A stretch of DNA of 64,000 bases from Amoebidium appalachense (GCA_963693365.1 CAVNZM010000016.1:2604001-2668000); one strand, 5' to 3'; positions 27,457-37,641 are shown, counted from the first letter of the stretch. The notes: generated by a model not told the origin, from the sequence alone. Program-made: numbers and translations.

Positions 27457-27956
27457 NNNNNNNNNNNNNNNNNNNNNNNNNNNNNNNNNNNNNNNNNNNN
27501 NNNNNNNNNNNNNNNNNNNNNNNNNNNNNNNNNNNNNNNNNNNNNNNNNNNNNNNNNNNNNNNNNNNNNNNNNNNNNNNNNNNNNNNNNNNNNNNNNNNN
27601 NNNNNNNNNNNNNNNNNNNNNNNNNNNNNNNNNNNNNNNNNNNNNNNNNNNNNNNNNNNNNNNNNNNNNNNNNNNNNNNNNNNNNNNNNNNNNNNNNNNN
27701 NNNNNNNNNNNNNNNNNNNNNNNNNNNNNNNNNNNNNNNNNNNNNNNNNNNNNNNNNNNNNNNNNNNNNNNNNNNNNNNNNNNNNNNNNNNNNNNNNNNN
27801 NNNNNNNNNNNNNNNNNNNNNNNNNNNNNNNNNNNNNNNNNNNNNNNNNNNNNNNNNNNNNNNNNNNNNNNNNNNNNNNNNNNNNNNNNNNNNNNNNNNN
27901 NNNNNNNNNNNNNNNNNNNNNNNNNNNNNNNNNNNNNNNNNNNNNNNNNNNNNNNN
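27457..27956. other. Assembly gap of 500 N
   Basis: Exactly 500 N, a round number used by scaffolding software, so true length and content are unknown. The break falls between two arms of an inverted repeat, a structure that commonly stops assembly. The two sides may not be truly adjacent. Confidence 0.95.
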
Positions 27957-28066
27957 GTCTAAACTAAAGTAAATTAATGAAGTCTAAACACACATGCTAT
28001 TCTAAGTGTAGCCTAAGTGTGTTACCGTCCAATGAACACGCATTAAGTAACACAAATCTACCTAAC

Positions 28067-28458
28067 ATATATTAGTAGAAAAGAAATACGATTATACACA
28101 TGAAGACAAAGAGAGAAAGAAAAGAAAATAAGGAAGGAGAAAGAGGAAGGAAAAGAGAGCACAGATCAACAAACAAGATAGCAATAGCATAACTATAACC
28201 AGAGATATTTATGTACACACGAACATGTACACGTCTCTCCCTGAGTGGGTGGATCCGTGTACACACTTATAAATATTCTAATCGATATTACAATACACGA
28301 TTAGAGCCGATACAACACGATTACAAGTATACAAGCATATCGGAGATCGATGCTTCATTTTACATAATAGGAGTGTGGCATATACACTAAGCATATGAAC
28401 TGAAACATGACACAAACTGAGAAGATCTTACCATATGTAGATACTACGTATTACAACA
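28067..28458 (-). repeat. Right arm of the inner inverted repeat
   Basis: Inverted copy of 27065-27456. On this side 110 further bases (27957-28066) lie between the arm and the gap. The arm ends at ATTACAACA, directly before the coding frame of the next gene opens, as the left arm ends directly before the acidic exon on the other strand. Confidence 0.9.
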
Positions 28459-29229
28459 TCTAAAGATGACATCAAAGATCTAGAAAGGCGCGCTGAAAAA
28501 ATAGAGACAAGACTCAAGACTTTGGAGGAGGATGCAAAGGCCCTGCGGGACACCCAGGCCCGTTTCGCGCGCGCCCTTGCTAGGCACGCCCGCATGGCTT
28601 TAAGCAAGCGCACCACTACAGCAGCAACCGTGGCACCCCCAGCAGCAACCGTGGCACCCCCAGCAGCAACCGTGGCACCCCCAGCGCTGACCGTGGCACC
28701 CCCTGTCCTGGCAGCGGCACCTGCACTTCGTGCTGGCGAGCATGGCAGCTCCTATCCCGTGGACTTGGCCCCCCAGCCCCTGCAGCGCTCACGTTTGCAC
28801 ATCACACAGGGGTCCAAGACACGGGAGAAACCACGAAGACAGCAGAAGAGGACACGAGAGGAAGTCAGAAGCTCTGGGTCGGAGGAGGAGTACCATCCTC
28901 CAGTGCCTGCTTGGTTCAAGACCTTCACACAGGGGTCCAAGACACGGGAGAAACCACGAAGACAGCAGAAGAGGACACGAGAGGAAGTCAGAAGCTCTGG
29001 GTCGGAGGAGGAGTACCATCCTCCAGTGCCCGCTTGGTTCAAGACCTTGTCCAAGACCTTGCTACGGGGACAGCAGTCAGAACCTGAGGAGTACTCGTCT
29101 TCTGAGGAGTACTCGTCTTCCGAGTCCAAGACCTTGACACGGGGACAGCAGAAAAGGGCACGAGCCAGTGAAGCCAGCAGCTCTGGGGCGTCTTCCGAGT
29201 CTTCAGACGGGGATATCAACTGGTCTTGA
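28441..29229 (+). CDS. Coiled-coil, Ala-Pro repeat, basic, Ser/Glu-tailed protein
   Basis: The frame opens after a stop at 28438-28440 and runs 262 codons to TGA at 29227-29229. There is no ATG before 28594, yet the first 40 residues form a clear heptad helix (IKDLERRAEKIETRLKTLEE). An upstream exon, in the inverted repeat or the gap, is therefore likely. Order: coiled coil; four VAPPAAT-type repeats; two near-identical 43-residue repeats (QGSKTREKPRRQQKRTREE, SSGSEEEYHPPVPAWFKT) with a strong basic stretch fit for a nuclear signal; then Ser/Glu repeats (EEYSSSEEYSSSES) and a Ser-rich acidic end. Same architecture as its two neighbours in the island, without obvious residue identity. No known family. 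Confidence 0.6.
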   Translation: MLRITTSKDDIKDLERRAEKIETRLKTLEEDAKALRDTQARFARALARHARMALSKRTTTAATVAPPAATVAPPAATVAPPALTVAPPVLAAAPALRAGEHGSSYPVDLAPQPLQRSRLHITQGSKTREKPRRQQKRTREEVRSSGSEEEYHPPVPAWFKTFTQGSKTREKPRRQQKRTREEVRSSGSEEEYHPPVPAWFKTLSKTLLRGQQSEPEEYSSSEEYSSSESKTLTRGQQKRARASEASSSGASSESSDGDINWS

Positions 29230-29284
29230 CACGGTGAAAAAAGGGGCCGCTATTAGAGAGTAGCCTCAGGCTATTCTAGTGCTT

Positions 29285-30800
29285 GTGTGCAGATGTACTT
29301 AACATTGAGTGTACTTAGGGTGGGGCTGTGCAGACGTGTACTTAAAGGGTGGGGCTGTGCAGACGTGTACTTAGGATGGTGTAGAGGTACTTAGGGCTGT
29401 GCAGACGTGTACTTAGGATGGTGTAGAGGTACTTAGGGTGGTGCAGAGTGTACTTAGGGTGGTGCAGAGTGTACTTAGGGTGGGGCTGTGCAGAGTGTAC
29501 TTAGGGTGGTGCAGAGTGTACTTAGGGTGGGGCTGTGCAGAGTGTACTTAGGGCTGTGCAGAGGTGTACTTAGGGTGGTGCAGAGGTGTACTTAGGGCTG
29601 TGCAGAGGTGTACTTAGGGTGGTGCAGACGTGTACTTAGGGTGGTGCAGAGGTCTACTTAGGGTGGTGCAGACGTGTACTTAGGGTGGTGCAGAGGTCTA
29701 CTTAGGGTGGTGCAGAGGTCTACTTAGGGTGGTGCAGACGTGTACTTAGGGTGGTGCAGAGGTGTACTTAGGGTGGTGCAGAGGTGTACTTAGGGTGGTG
29801 CGGTGCAGACGTGTACTTAGGGTGGTGCAGACGTGTACTTAGGGTGGTGCAGACGTGTACTTAGGGTGGTGCAGAGGTGTACTTAGGGTGGTGCAGAGTG
29901 TACTTAGGGTGGGGCTGTGCAGAGTGTACTTAGGGTGGTGCAGAGTGTACTTAGGGCGGTGCAGAGTGTACTTAGGGTGGTGCAGAGTGTACTTAGGGTG
30001 GGGCTGTGCAGAGTGTACTTAGGGCTGTGCAGAGTGTACTTAGGGCGGTGCAGAGGTGTACTTAGGGCGGTGCAGAGGTGTACTTAGGGTGGTGCAGACG
30101 TGTACTTAGGGTGGTGCAGAGGTGTACTTAGGGTGGTGCAGACGTGTACTTAGGGTGGTGCAGAGTGTACTTAGGGCGGTGCAGAGGTGTACTTAGGGCG
30201 GTGCAGAGGTGTACTTAGGGCGGTGCAGAGGTGTACTTAGGGTGGTGCAGACGTGTACTTAGGGTGGTGCAGACGTGTACTTAGGGTGGTGCAGAGTGTA
30301 CTTAGGGTGGTGCAGACGTGTACTTAGGGTGGTGCAGACGTGTACTTAGGGTGGTGCAGAGTGTACTTAGGGTGGTGCAGAGTGTACTTAGGGTGGGGCT
30401 GTGCACCACAGTGTACTTAGGGTGGTGCAGAGTGTACTTAGGGTGGTGCAGAGTGTACTTAGGGTGGTGCAGAGTGTACTTAGGGTGGTGCAGAGTGTAC
30501 TTAGGGTGGGGCTGTGCACCACAGTGTACTTAGGGTGGTGCAGACGTGTACTTAGGGTGGTGCAGAGTGTACTTAGGGTGGTGCAGAGTGTACTTAGGGT
30601 GGGGCTGTGCACCACAGTGTACTTAGGGTGGTGCAGACGTGTACTTAGGGTGGGGCTGTGCACCACAGTGTACTTAGGGTGGTGCAGAGTGTACTTAGGG
30701 TGGGGCTGTGCACCACAGTGTACTTAGGGTGGTGCAGACGTGTACTTAGGGTGGGGCTGTGCACCACAGTGTACTTAGGGTGGTGCAGAGTGTAATTAGG
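29285..30800 (+). repeat. ~22-base satellite, about 65-70 copies, with TTAGGG in each unit
   Basis: Units follow the pattern GTGTACTTAGGGTGGTGCAGA(C/G), with variants TGGGGCTGTGCAGA and TGTGCACCACA. Longer higher-order blocks appear: TGGGGCTGTGCACCACAGTG recurs from 30395 on at the right end only. Every unit holds the hexamer TTAGGG, the telomere repeat of animals and many fungi, but not in tandem hexamer form. No gene inside. Confidence 0.9.
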
Positions 30801-31205
30801 TGGGTGTCTTGTGGTGAAAGTAAAGTTTATGGCATACAGGCAGATGTGTGCTTTAAGCCTTAGGGAACTGTGGGCAGACATGTCAACACTTGGGCCTATG
30901 GGTAGACGTGTACACACTTAGTGTATTTGTTTGTGTCTCTCATGGTTATTTTATAGCATGAAGCACTGCAAAAAATGGTGTATGTTTCCGTGGTCCACGT
31001 ACACAGAATCCTTTAATATGAACACAAGTGATTGTATAGAAAAAGAGTAAGTACGTACATGATAGTCTAGTCAGATTACAAAGAACAAATCAACTTGGAC
31101 CGAGTATATTCAAATACAAACTAAAAGAGAAAAGAAACAAATAAATCAAGACCGATCAATTCAAATACAAATCAAAAGAGAATGCCACTTAGTCGACCAA
31201 TCAAA
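30801..31205. other. Spacer, no gene seen
   Basis: Unique, AT-rich DNA between the satellite and the stop of the next gene. A short duplication (AATACAAAT-AAAAGAGAA) occurs near 31113 and 31163. An AATAAA-like stretch (AAATAAATC) at about 31138-31146 is on the wrong strand for the gene to the right. Confidence 0.5.
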
Positions 31206-32329
31206 TCAGTACATCTCATGCTCATACTGGTCAAACTCTTCCTGGTCAAGATCAATGAGGGGAATTTCTTCAGTTTGTTTATGTTTGGGTTCAGGTTTGC
31301 GGTCATACACGACCGACTCACGATCAGACGCAGATTCGTCATCTGTCATATCATCGAGTACCTGATTTGCCCGTCGTTTGAGCCGCTTGGGGTTGAATGC
31401 TTCATCTGAGTCCCAATCACATTGATCATGGACGCGTTTGGCGGGTGAGGCAGGTGAAGAGACAGACTCATTACCACCTGTGTATGCCTTCAAGTTCTTC
31501 TCCCGTCGCAGAATCTTCCTTCGGATGCTTTTTATGGTGTTTTGGGCTGCACACACAGCAGCAAGGGCCAGGCCCTCCGCCATTTCATCTTCAGCCGCCT
31601 TTGCCTCTTTGACACGCTCTCGAGCATTCTGGAGCTCCCCCCTCACACTAGTTAGCTGTGCATCGAGGTCCATCGTATGGTCATGCAACGAAGTCTCAGG
31701 TGTTTTGGTGTGCTTGGGCCTGGGCTTAGCGGCAGGGGTGGTCTTGGCAGGAGTGGTCTTGGTGGTAGGGGTGGTCTTGGCAGGAGTGGTCTTGGTGGTA
31801 GGGGTGGTCTTGGCAGGAGTGGTCTTGGTGGTAGGGGTGGTCTTGGCAGGAGTGGTCTTGGCGGCAGGGGTGGGGGCAGTCACAGGGGCGGTCTTGGCGG
31901 CAGGGGTGGGGGCAGTCACAGGGGCGGTCTTGGCGGCAGGGGTGGGGGCAGTCACAGTGGTGGTCTTGCCGGCAGGGGGGGGGCAGTCACAGTGGTGGTC
32001 ATGGCCACAGGGGTAGTCTTGCAAGGGCCACTGAAAATGTAGTTTTCATAGGCCACCTGGCCATCCCGGTGGGGTGCTGCAGCCCGTTGCAGGCTGGCAA
32101 GCTCGGCCTGCAGGGTCTTGATCTGCTCTTCGGCTGCCCTCAGTCGTGCCTCTACATCAGAGGGCTGGGGTTGGGGGGGTCGGGGGGTACGCGCAGCATT
32201 CTCATTGGTCACTTGACTGCGGAGGCTGATGAGGTCGGTGTGCAGGGCTGTTAAGCGAGACGAATGGTCCGTGTACAGAAAATCAAAGCGCTTCTGCAGC
32301 TGTTGAAGCTCCTCTTTCAAAGAATCCAT
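31206..32329 (-). CDS. Coiled-coil, Thr-Pro repeat, NLS and acidic-tail protein
   Basis: Two minus-strand frames (32329-31952 and 32024-31206) join at the G9 run at 31975-31983 into one protein of about 373 residues. Start ATG 32329 lies 96 bases after a TATAAAAG box. Order: coiled coil 1 (LKEELQQLQKRFDFLY and VEARLRAAEEQIKTLQAEL); a Thr/Ala/Pro/Lys repeat block with about nine units such as TAPTPAAK and TTPAK; coiled coil 2 (LDAQLTSVRGELQNARERVKEAK); a two-part basic stretch (PAKRVHDQ, NPKRLKRRA) fit for a nuclear signal; and an acidic end (DLDQEEFDQYEHEMY). No enzymatic motif. It shares its layout with the genes at 24092 and 28441. Both frames stay open through the repeats, so one base of length error explains the break. 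Confidence 0.65.
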
Positions 32330-32424
32330 GTTTCGTGTGAGTGTTTGAAAAACCAGTTTGTTGTGTGTCGCCTTTTACTATTGAGTGTCAGTGTTGAAAT
32401 GAGTGAATGTGACCGTGTGTGCTG

Positions 32425-32432
32425 CTTTTATA
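32425..32432 (-). promoter_or_regulatory. TATA box of the island gene starting at 32329
   Basis: TATAAAAG on the minus strand, 96 bases upstream of the start codon. Several ATTGG/CCAAT words lie further upstream (32490-32590). Good position for a core promoter. Confidence 0.55.
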
Positions 32433-32625
32433 TGCCACGGTACAAAGCAGCTTACAGCAATGGTGCCAAGGCTCAATGGGATAGATCTGTCCAATCAACG
32501 GTCATTGTCACTCAAACGGCCTTGATGATTGGCAAAGTATCACGTCTAAGCTTGATGAAAACAAACCCGTGGCTGCTAACCATTGGCCGGGTATAGATCT
32601 AACCAAAAAAGGAAGGCACAACAAA

Positions 32626-32865
32626 TTAGTGCCTGCACACGGAGCATGCCTATAGGCTGTTTAGACACCACACGTGTAGGGCGCTGCCTCTTGGCACCAA
32701 CCAGAAGAGGGTAGAAATTGGTGCCTGCACACGGAGCATGCCTATAGGCTGTTTAGACACCACACGTGTAGGGCGCTGCCTCTTGGCACCAACCAGAAGA
32801 GGGTAGAAATTGGTGCCTGCACACGGAGCATGTCTATAGGCTGTTTAGACACCACACGTGTTGTG
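32626..32865 (+). repeat. ~92-base tandem repeat, 2.6 copies
   Basis: Copies start near 32628, 32721 and 32813 with GTGCCTGCACACGGAGCATG. Each includes GGCTGTTTAGACACCACACG; the first two end in CTTGGCACCAACCAGAAG. The third copy is cut short at 32861, just before the right inverted repeat arm. Confidence 0.85.
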
Positions 32866-32880
32866 GCTTCTGCCTTTATC

Positions 32881-33451
32881 ACCCACACAGCCGCATGGTG
32901 CCAACATACACTATGCACACACAACATTTATCCACGCTGTGAGTGGCATGCCAGTCTCCCCAGCCCCCCTGCCCCCCCAGCCCCCCTGCCCCCCCTGCCC
33001 CCCAGCCCCCCCCTGCTCCCCTGCCCCCCTGCTCCCCTGCCTCCCGGAACCAGGCCCCCAGTGTGACCATGGCCATATGCACACCCACACACTGAGTGGC
33101 TCCCCTGCTCCCCTGCCCCCCTGCTCCCCTGCCTCCCGGAACCCGGGGCAGGGCCAGTGAGTGCTCCCCTGCCCCCCTGCCTCCCGGAACCACGCCCCGG
33201 CGCAGTGGCAGCTATTTTTAGATATAGAGATTCCATGGCCACATGGCCAGATGGCCAGATCATTTTGCTCACCGTTTTATCCCGTTTTATCCACCTTTTT
33301 TCACACACTGAATTTGACCTGGCCATCTGGCCATCTGGGTAGAGACCGTTTTCTGTTCTGATATTGGAGAACTGTCTGATAGTGATAGCAAATGTCATTC
33401 GAAGAACAATCGGGAAACCCCGTGGTGTGACAACCAATCAGAATGAAGCAA
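32881..33451 (-). repeat. Right arm of the outer inverted repeat
   Basis: Inverted copy of 19742-20310. Differences seen by eye are confined to G/C run lengths in the minisatellite part. The near identity implies recent origin or gene conversion between the arms. The arm ends at GAATGAAGCAA, three bases before the large palindrome. Confidence 0.9.
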
Positions 33452-33453
33452 TA

Positions 33454-33845
33454 TTGGGATATTCGGGTTGGTTGTAAGGTTTTCCGGGTCGGGCCGAAGG
33501 CCCTAACGGGCCGCAGGCCCGTCTATTGGGCCTTCGGCCCTAGGCCGCTAGGCCTGGGGCCCGGGGCGCCGGGGACCGGGGGCCCGGCCCGGCCCGCGAG
33601 CCACCCCCGGCCCGGCCCGGCCCCCCCCCGGGGCCCCGGGGTTAGCAGCGGCTGCTAACCCCGGGGCCCCGGGGGGGGCCGGGCCGGGCCGGGGGTGGCT
33701 CGCGGGCCGGGCCGGGCCCCCGGTCCCCGGCGCCCCGGGCCCCAGGCCTAGCGGCCTAGGGCCGAAGGCCCAATAGACGGGCCTGCGGCCCGTTAGGGCC
33801 TTCGGCCCGACCCGGAAAACCTTACAACCAACCCGAATATCCCAA
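33454..33845. repeat. 392-base near-perfect GC-rich palindrome
   Basis: The two arms, 196 and 195 bases long, are identical by eye apart from one base in a C run (C9 against G8), around the centre GTTAGCAGC-G-GCTGCTAAC. The inner part is extremely GC-rich (GGGCCCGGGGCGCCGGGG-like) while the outer 35 bases are mixed. There is almost no loop, so single strands would fold into a very stable hairpin. The frames that read through it are translations of the palindrome, not genes. Confidence 0.95.
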
Positions 33846-34453
33846 GTCAGTTGTAACGTCACCCAATCCTTCCTTTTACTTTCCCACCATAAACGCGCTA
33901 CCCACGCCATTTCACGGCTCAGTCCGCACGTGGGCGGTTACAGTTCACATCAGAAACTTTTTTTTACCTTCTTCGCTGCATCTTATACTCGGATCCTACC
34001 TCCCGGACTTGCACGTATTCCTCTTTCCAATCTTATTAGCGGTTAGGTCACCGCACGAGTCATGCGCATTGTGACGTACATCGTGACGCACTTCGTCCAA
34101 TCGTGTACTCCGCCCTGCCCGCCGCCCAAGAACCCGTGACTCGCATATGTGTCCTGTACCGCTGTTTTTTTTTTTCGCCCACGGCAATAAAAACGCATGA
34201 TATTAGGCGAATGGTCTATCCTTAAAACGCACCAGTGCGCTCCCTCCCAATCGTAAACACGCCCTGACCCCCCTTTTACCCAATCAGATACCGCCCGCCC
34301 CCCTCCCTTGCGGGTGCCATATGTGTCCTGTACCGCTCCCCCGCCCTCCCCCCCCCCCCCCCCCCCCCCCCTTCTCGCCACTCCCGCCCTCCTTCCCCTT
34401 TTTCAAAGTTTTTTAAGTAGGGAACACTCCTCACTACCGTTCCCATCCATACC
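33846..34453. other. CCAAT-rich spacer with a repeated 20-base word
   Basis: CCAAT boxes occur near 33866, 34027, 34108, 34246 and 34279. The word CATATGTGTCCTGTACCGCT occurs near 34143 and again near 34318, each time about 35-40 bases after a CCAAT box, so an old duplication of about 175 bases with promoter-like content is likely. A C tract lies at 34347-34371. No long coding frame. Confidence 0.5.
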
Positions 34454-34637
34454 TTGCGGTGGTATTTGGACCGATGGTATAAGTGGCCACCCGGCCAGAT
34501 ACGGGATCCTCGGGGGGTGCGCCATCCGCCTCTGGCTGGCGTTCGATCTTGACGTCCATCTTGATCACTATGTCGTCTGTACTGTTGCTGGCCATGCGCT
34601 GCATACACCCATGCCAATCCGCTTTTCGTAAGAACAA
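34454..34637 (-). CDS. Possible first exon, function unknown
   Basis: A minus-strand frame starts at ATG 34637 or, more likely, ATG 34595 (MASNSTDDIVIKMDVK). It reads 46 hydrophilic residues up to a good donor, AAG|GTATGG, near 34454. No next exon was found to the left before the palindrome. Weak support. Confidence 0.3.
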
Positions 34638-34659
34638 TTCATGTTAAGTTCAAATAATG

Positions 34660-37535
34660 GCACTTCACGATTCTATGCAAGTTGGTGCACGTGTTGGCTT
34701 TATTGATTGGTAAACTGCTTACGATTCTGTCTCCCCTGGTCTCATATAGGAAAAGCTTGCTGCACGGGGTGTACCACACTGCATTGGTGTTCTGTTAGAA
34801 GCACTCTTGTCTCAAACCTAAGGTAGAGCTGTGGTTAATGGGCATCTTTCATATGGTTTTGCTCGTACTAGAGGTCTCTTGCAGGGTTCATTGCTTAGCC
34901 CCTTTTTGTTTAACCTATTTATAGATGATTTGCGCAAAGAAGGCGTCCTCCTTCTTTCTATATTTGGTAATACAAGTCTATACAGAGAGAAATATACCGT
35001 TATGGCCCTCTACAAGTAATGGCCACGTGCTAATACACTCTCTCCCTTTGTGATCGATATCTCTTCTGAGCGCGAGCTCAGAGCCCTGTTCGATCGATTA
35101 TCGAGCCAAGATGACATCACAATGACGTACATTCCATTGTTCGCAAAACCCAGTCATCTTAGAATTCGAATTTCCCAATAAGTCTAATTAGATCGTGCCG
35201 GAGATGATTTTGAATATTTTCGAATGTAAATATATTTATATATAAGTCGTCCTTATCCTGGTGATATGAGATGCCATGACCTGAGAGATAATTTAGAATA
35301 TTGTATTATTCTTATCAGTGCCAAGCTTCGTCATCTTCTTCTTAGAATATTCCTGATTCTTCTTAGTGTAACTTTTAGTGTAACCTTCTTGCACGTTGGT
35401 GCGTACTCAATTTCTATTGGCTATCGTAATCTATGCCCCGAGTATATAAGTCGCCACATGCATTCAGTCATTCAGCCCAGTCAACTTGATCAGTCAGTCC
35501 GAGTCACAGCCAGCCAAGTTCCTCTACCCCCATGGCCAAGTACAGCAGCTTCAAGACGTCACTGCAAGGCTTCAAGGAGAAGTGTCTTCAACATGCAACA
35601 GCGAGACTCTGGCTATGACTATAACACTGTGACTGTACACTTCTACATGTTAGACTACAGTACTCTATTCTTTTCTTTCGTTCTCACAAGTTATAATTCG
35701 AATTTACATGCATAGATAAATTGAATATAAATAGATATACTCTCACTTCTGGTCATGAAATACAGCTAAGGAAAAATGGGTATAAGAGTTCACACTCTTA
35801 TCCAGCCACGTTGATAGAGTGTATTGCGCACACTCACGCGGCTAGCCTTTCCTAGATAGCTGAATAAACGTTCCAAGTAAGGCTAATAACTAACTAATAA
35901 TTGCTCGCTCTTACTTCTGCTTCTTTGCATATCTGCATGTTTACTAGGTGCCACACATAACACAAACACGTACATTTTAACCTCTTGACGCGCATGAGAA
36001 CATACACAGCACACACAAATATGTGGTTATACTATGCCCAGCACTCTTATCACACGCTTCCACAAACACGCTTCCACACACCTCCCATAAACAGTAGCAC
36101 AAAACATAACCACGTGCCAGTGTAGCCATGTGCGTGAGCAGTGGGCTCTAGCCATAAGACAGACAAAGGGCCCCGCCTTTAGGTTTGGCTGTCAAGATTT
36201 ACGCCGAAAATGATGACCCTATTAATAACTTTCCGCCTGCACTTCTCTATGCTGATGATCTGTCCCTCCTTGCCCGTGCCCCTAGACGCCTGCAAAGATT
36301 GTTCGATGTAGTGTCAGAGTGGTGCGAGGCAAACCTTATGATCCTTAACATAGACAAATGTGGTGTTCTTGTACCTGATATAGCTAACAATTTACACACA
36401 TTTACATTATCATCTAAACCTGTACCTATAGTTCCAGAATACAAATATCTTGGTGTTCCGGTTAATTCTGTTGGTGTTATGTTTTCCCATATGGTCGAAA
36501 AGAGGGTAGAGTTGGCTCGTAAGCGGTTAGCTTTTTTCTCGGCTAATATTTTTAAAGACACACCCCTCCATCCTTCTATTAGACTTGCATTTATTCGCAC
36601 TTTTGTCTTCCCGGCATGTGAATATGGTTTACCCCTTCTCGCCGCTTGGATCAAGAAAGAGAGAACTAGAGCGCTTTAACCCTTGGCAAATTTCCTTGAA
36701 GCAGAAGTTGCCTCCTTTCTATCTAACAACTGTTGTAAACCTGGGCCTGTAACGCTCTCGATATATGGTCTGGTCCCAATAGCTGCTAGAGTATTCCATC
36801 TCGCGCTGAAATTCAATAAGCACATAAGCCGCTTAAAGAAGTATTTGCCCTCCCACCCTCTCTTCTCTATCCGACCTGTCCCCTCCTCACCTCTCCCCTC
36901 TTTCCTTCCCTCTCTCTCTCCTTCTCCCCCAGGCACAAATGCAAATAAACCCCGCAAAAGTGTGCGTGTGACTTTGGACTGCCACTTATTTATTAAACAT
37001 GTACACAATCACAAGATAATCACGCAATATAACAAATGGAAAAAGATACCACACGACACTAGACCCGATGAAAGCAGACACCTTGAAAAACTAAGCCTTA
37101 TGTCTCGTTTTATATATAATGACCGCCTCAACCATATTGCCAAATATGGCACTCGCAAATGTATAACACCTAAATACATATTACCTTCCTGTAGAACCGG
37201 TCTTTCTCTAGCTGATGGTATTATTGATCAATTACCACGCTTTAGCCTCACGTGCTATACAGTGGAGATCTAATAAGTATAAGGTGGAATCGTTTGCATG
37301 CCCATACAACACACACACACACCAGTTTAAACGCTCATGTATCGCCAAATGTAGTTTGATAGACCACATAATACCGCAACACACACACGTCACATTCACA
37401 ACAGACACCCAGAAAGGTAGCCTATCTGTAAATTACGGAGTCCTTGATTTTATACTAAACACGCGTAACTACGACCTGATTATTAGATGTATTGATTGGC
37501 TTGAGAAACACACACTACAAAATTCTAGCGCACGC
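34660..37535 (+). pseudogene. LINE reverse transcriptase gene, broken and split by an insertion
   Basis: Plus-strand remains of a non-LTR retrotransposon. 34690-34960 encodes the palm start (FIDW...AYDSVSPGLI, LAARGVP, then RGLLQGSLLSPFLFNLFIDD) with several stops. Coding resumes at 36185 with the catalytic YADD box (ALLYADDLSLLARAP) and the next motifs (LNIDKCGVL, YKYLGVPVNS), then the thumb and C-terminal domain (36683-37270). A stop at 36677-36679 and a frameshift near 37250 precede the Cys/His end (FACPYNTHTH, CIAKC). About 1.2 kb of unrelated DNA separates the FIDD and YADD parts. The enzyme cannot be made from this copy. Confidence 0.8.
35000..36180 (+). mobile_element. LTR-like insertion inside the LINE
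   Basis: The block splits two parts of one reverse transcriptase, so it arrived later. It has the layout of a solo LTR: an ATTGG box (35414), TATATAA at 35443-35449, a leader, and AATAAA at 35863-35868, followed by more sequence to about 36170. No open frame of an integrase or protease is seen. I could not fix exact ends or a target duplication. An inserted gene promoter is the alternative. Confidence 0.45.
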
Positions 37536-37577
37536 ACACACACACACACACACACACACGCGCACACACACACACAC

Positions 37578-37612
<35 letters not shown>

Positions 37613-37641
37613 ACCAGCTGATACCGAGTGTCCCAGGGGAG

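Noticed and set aside
27361-27972. 203-codon frame spanning the gap
   Set aside because: Most residues are N positions, so it is not evidence of coding.
29285-30800. Possible CRISPR array or telomere
   Set aside because: Units are contiguous with no unique spacers, and TTAGGG is not in tandem hexamers.
33443-33910. Open frames across the GC palindrome on both strands
   Set aside because: The two strands give the same peptide because the DNA is a palindrome. Composition, not selection, keeps it open.
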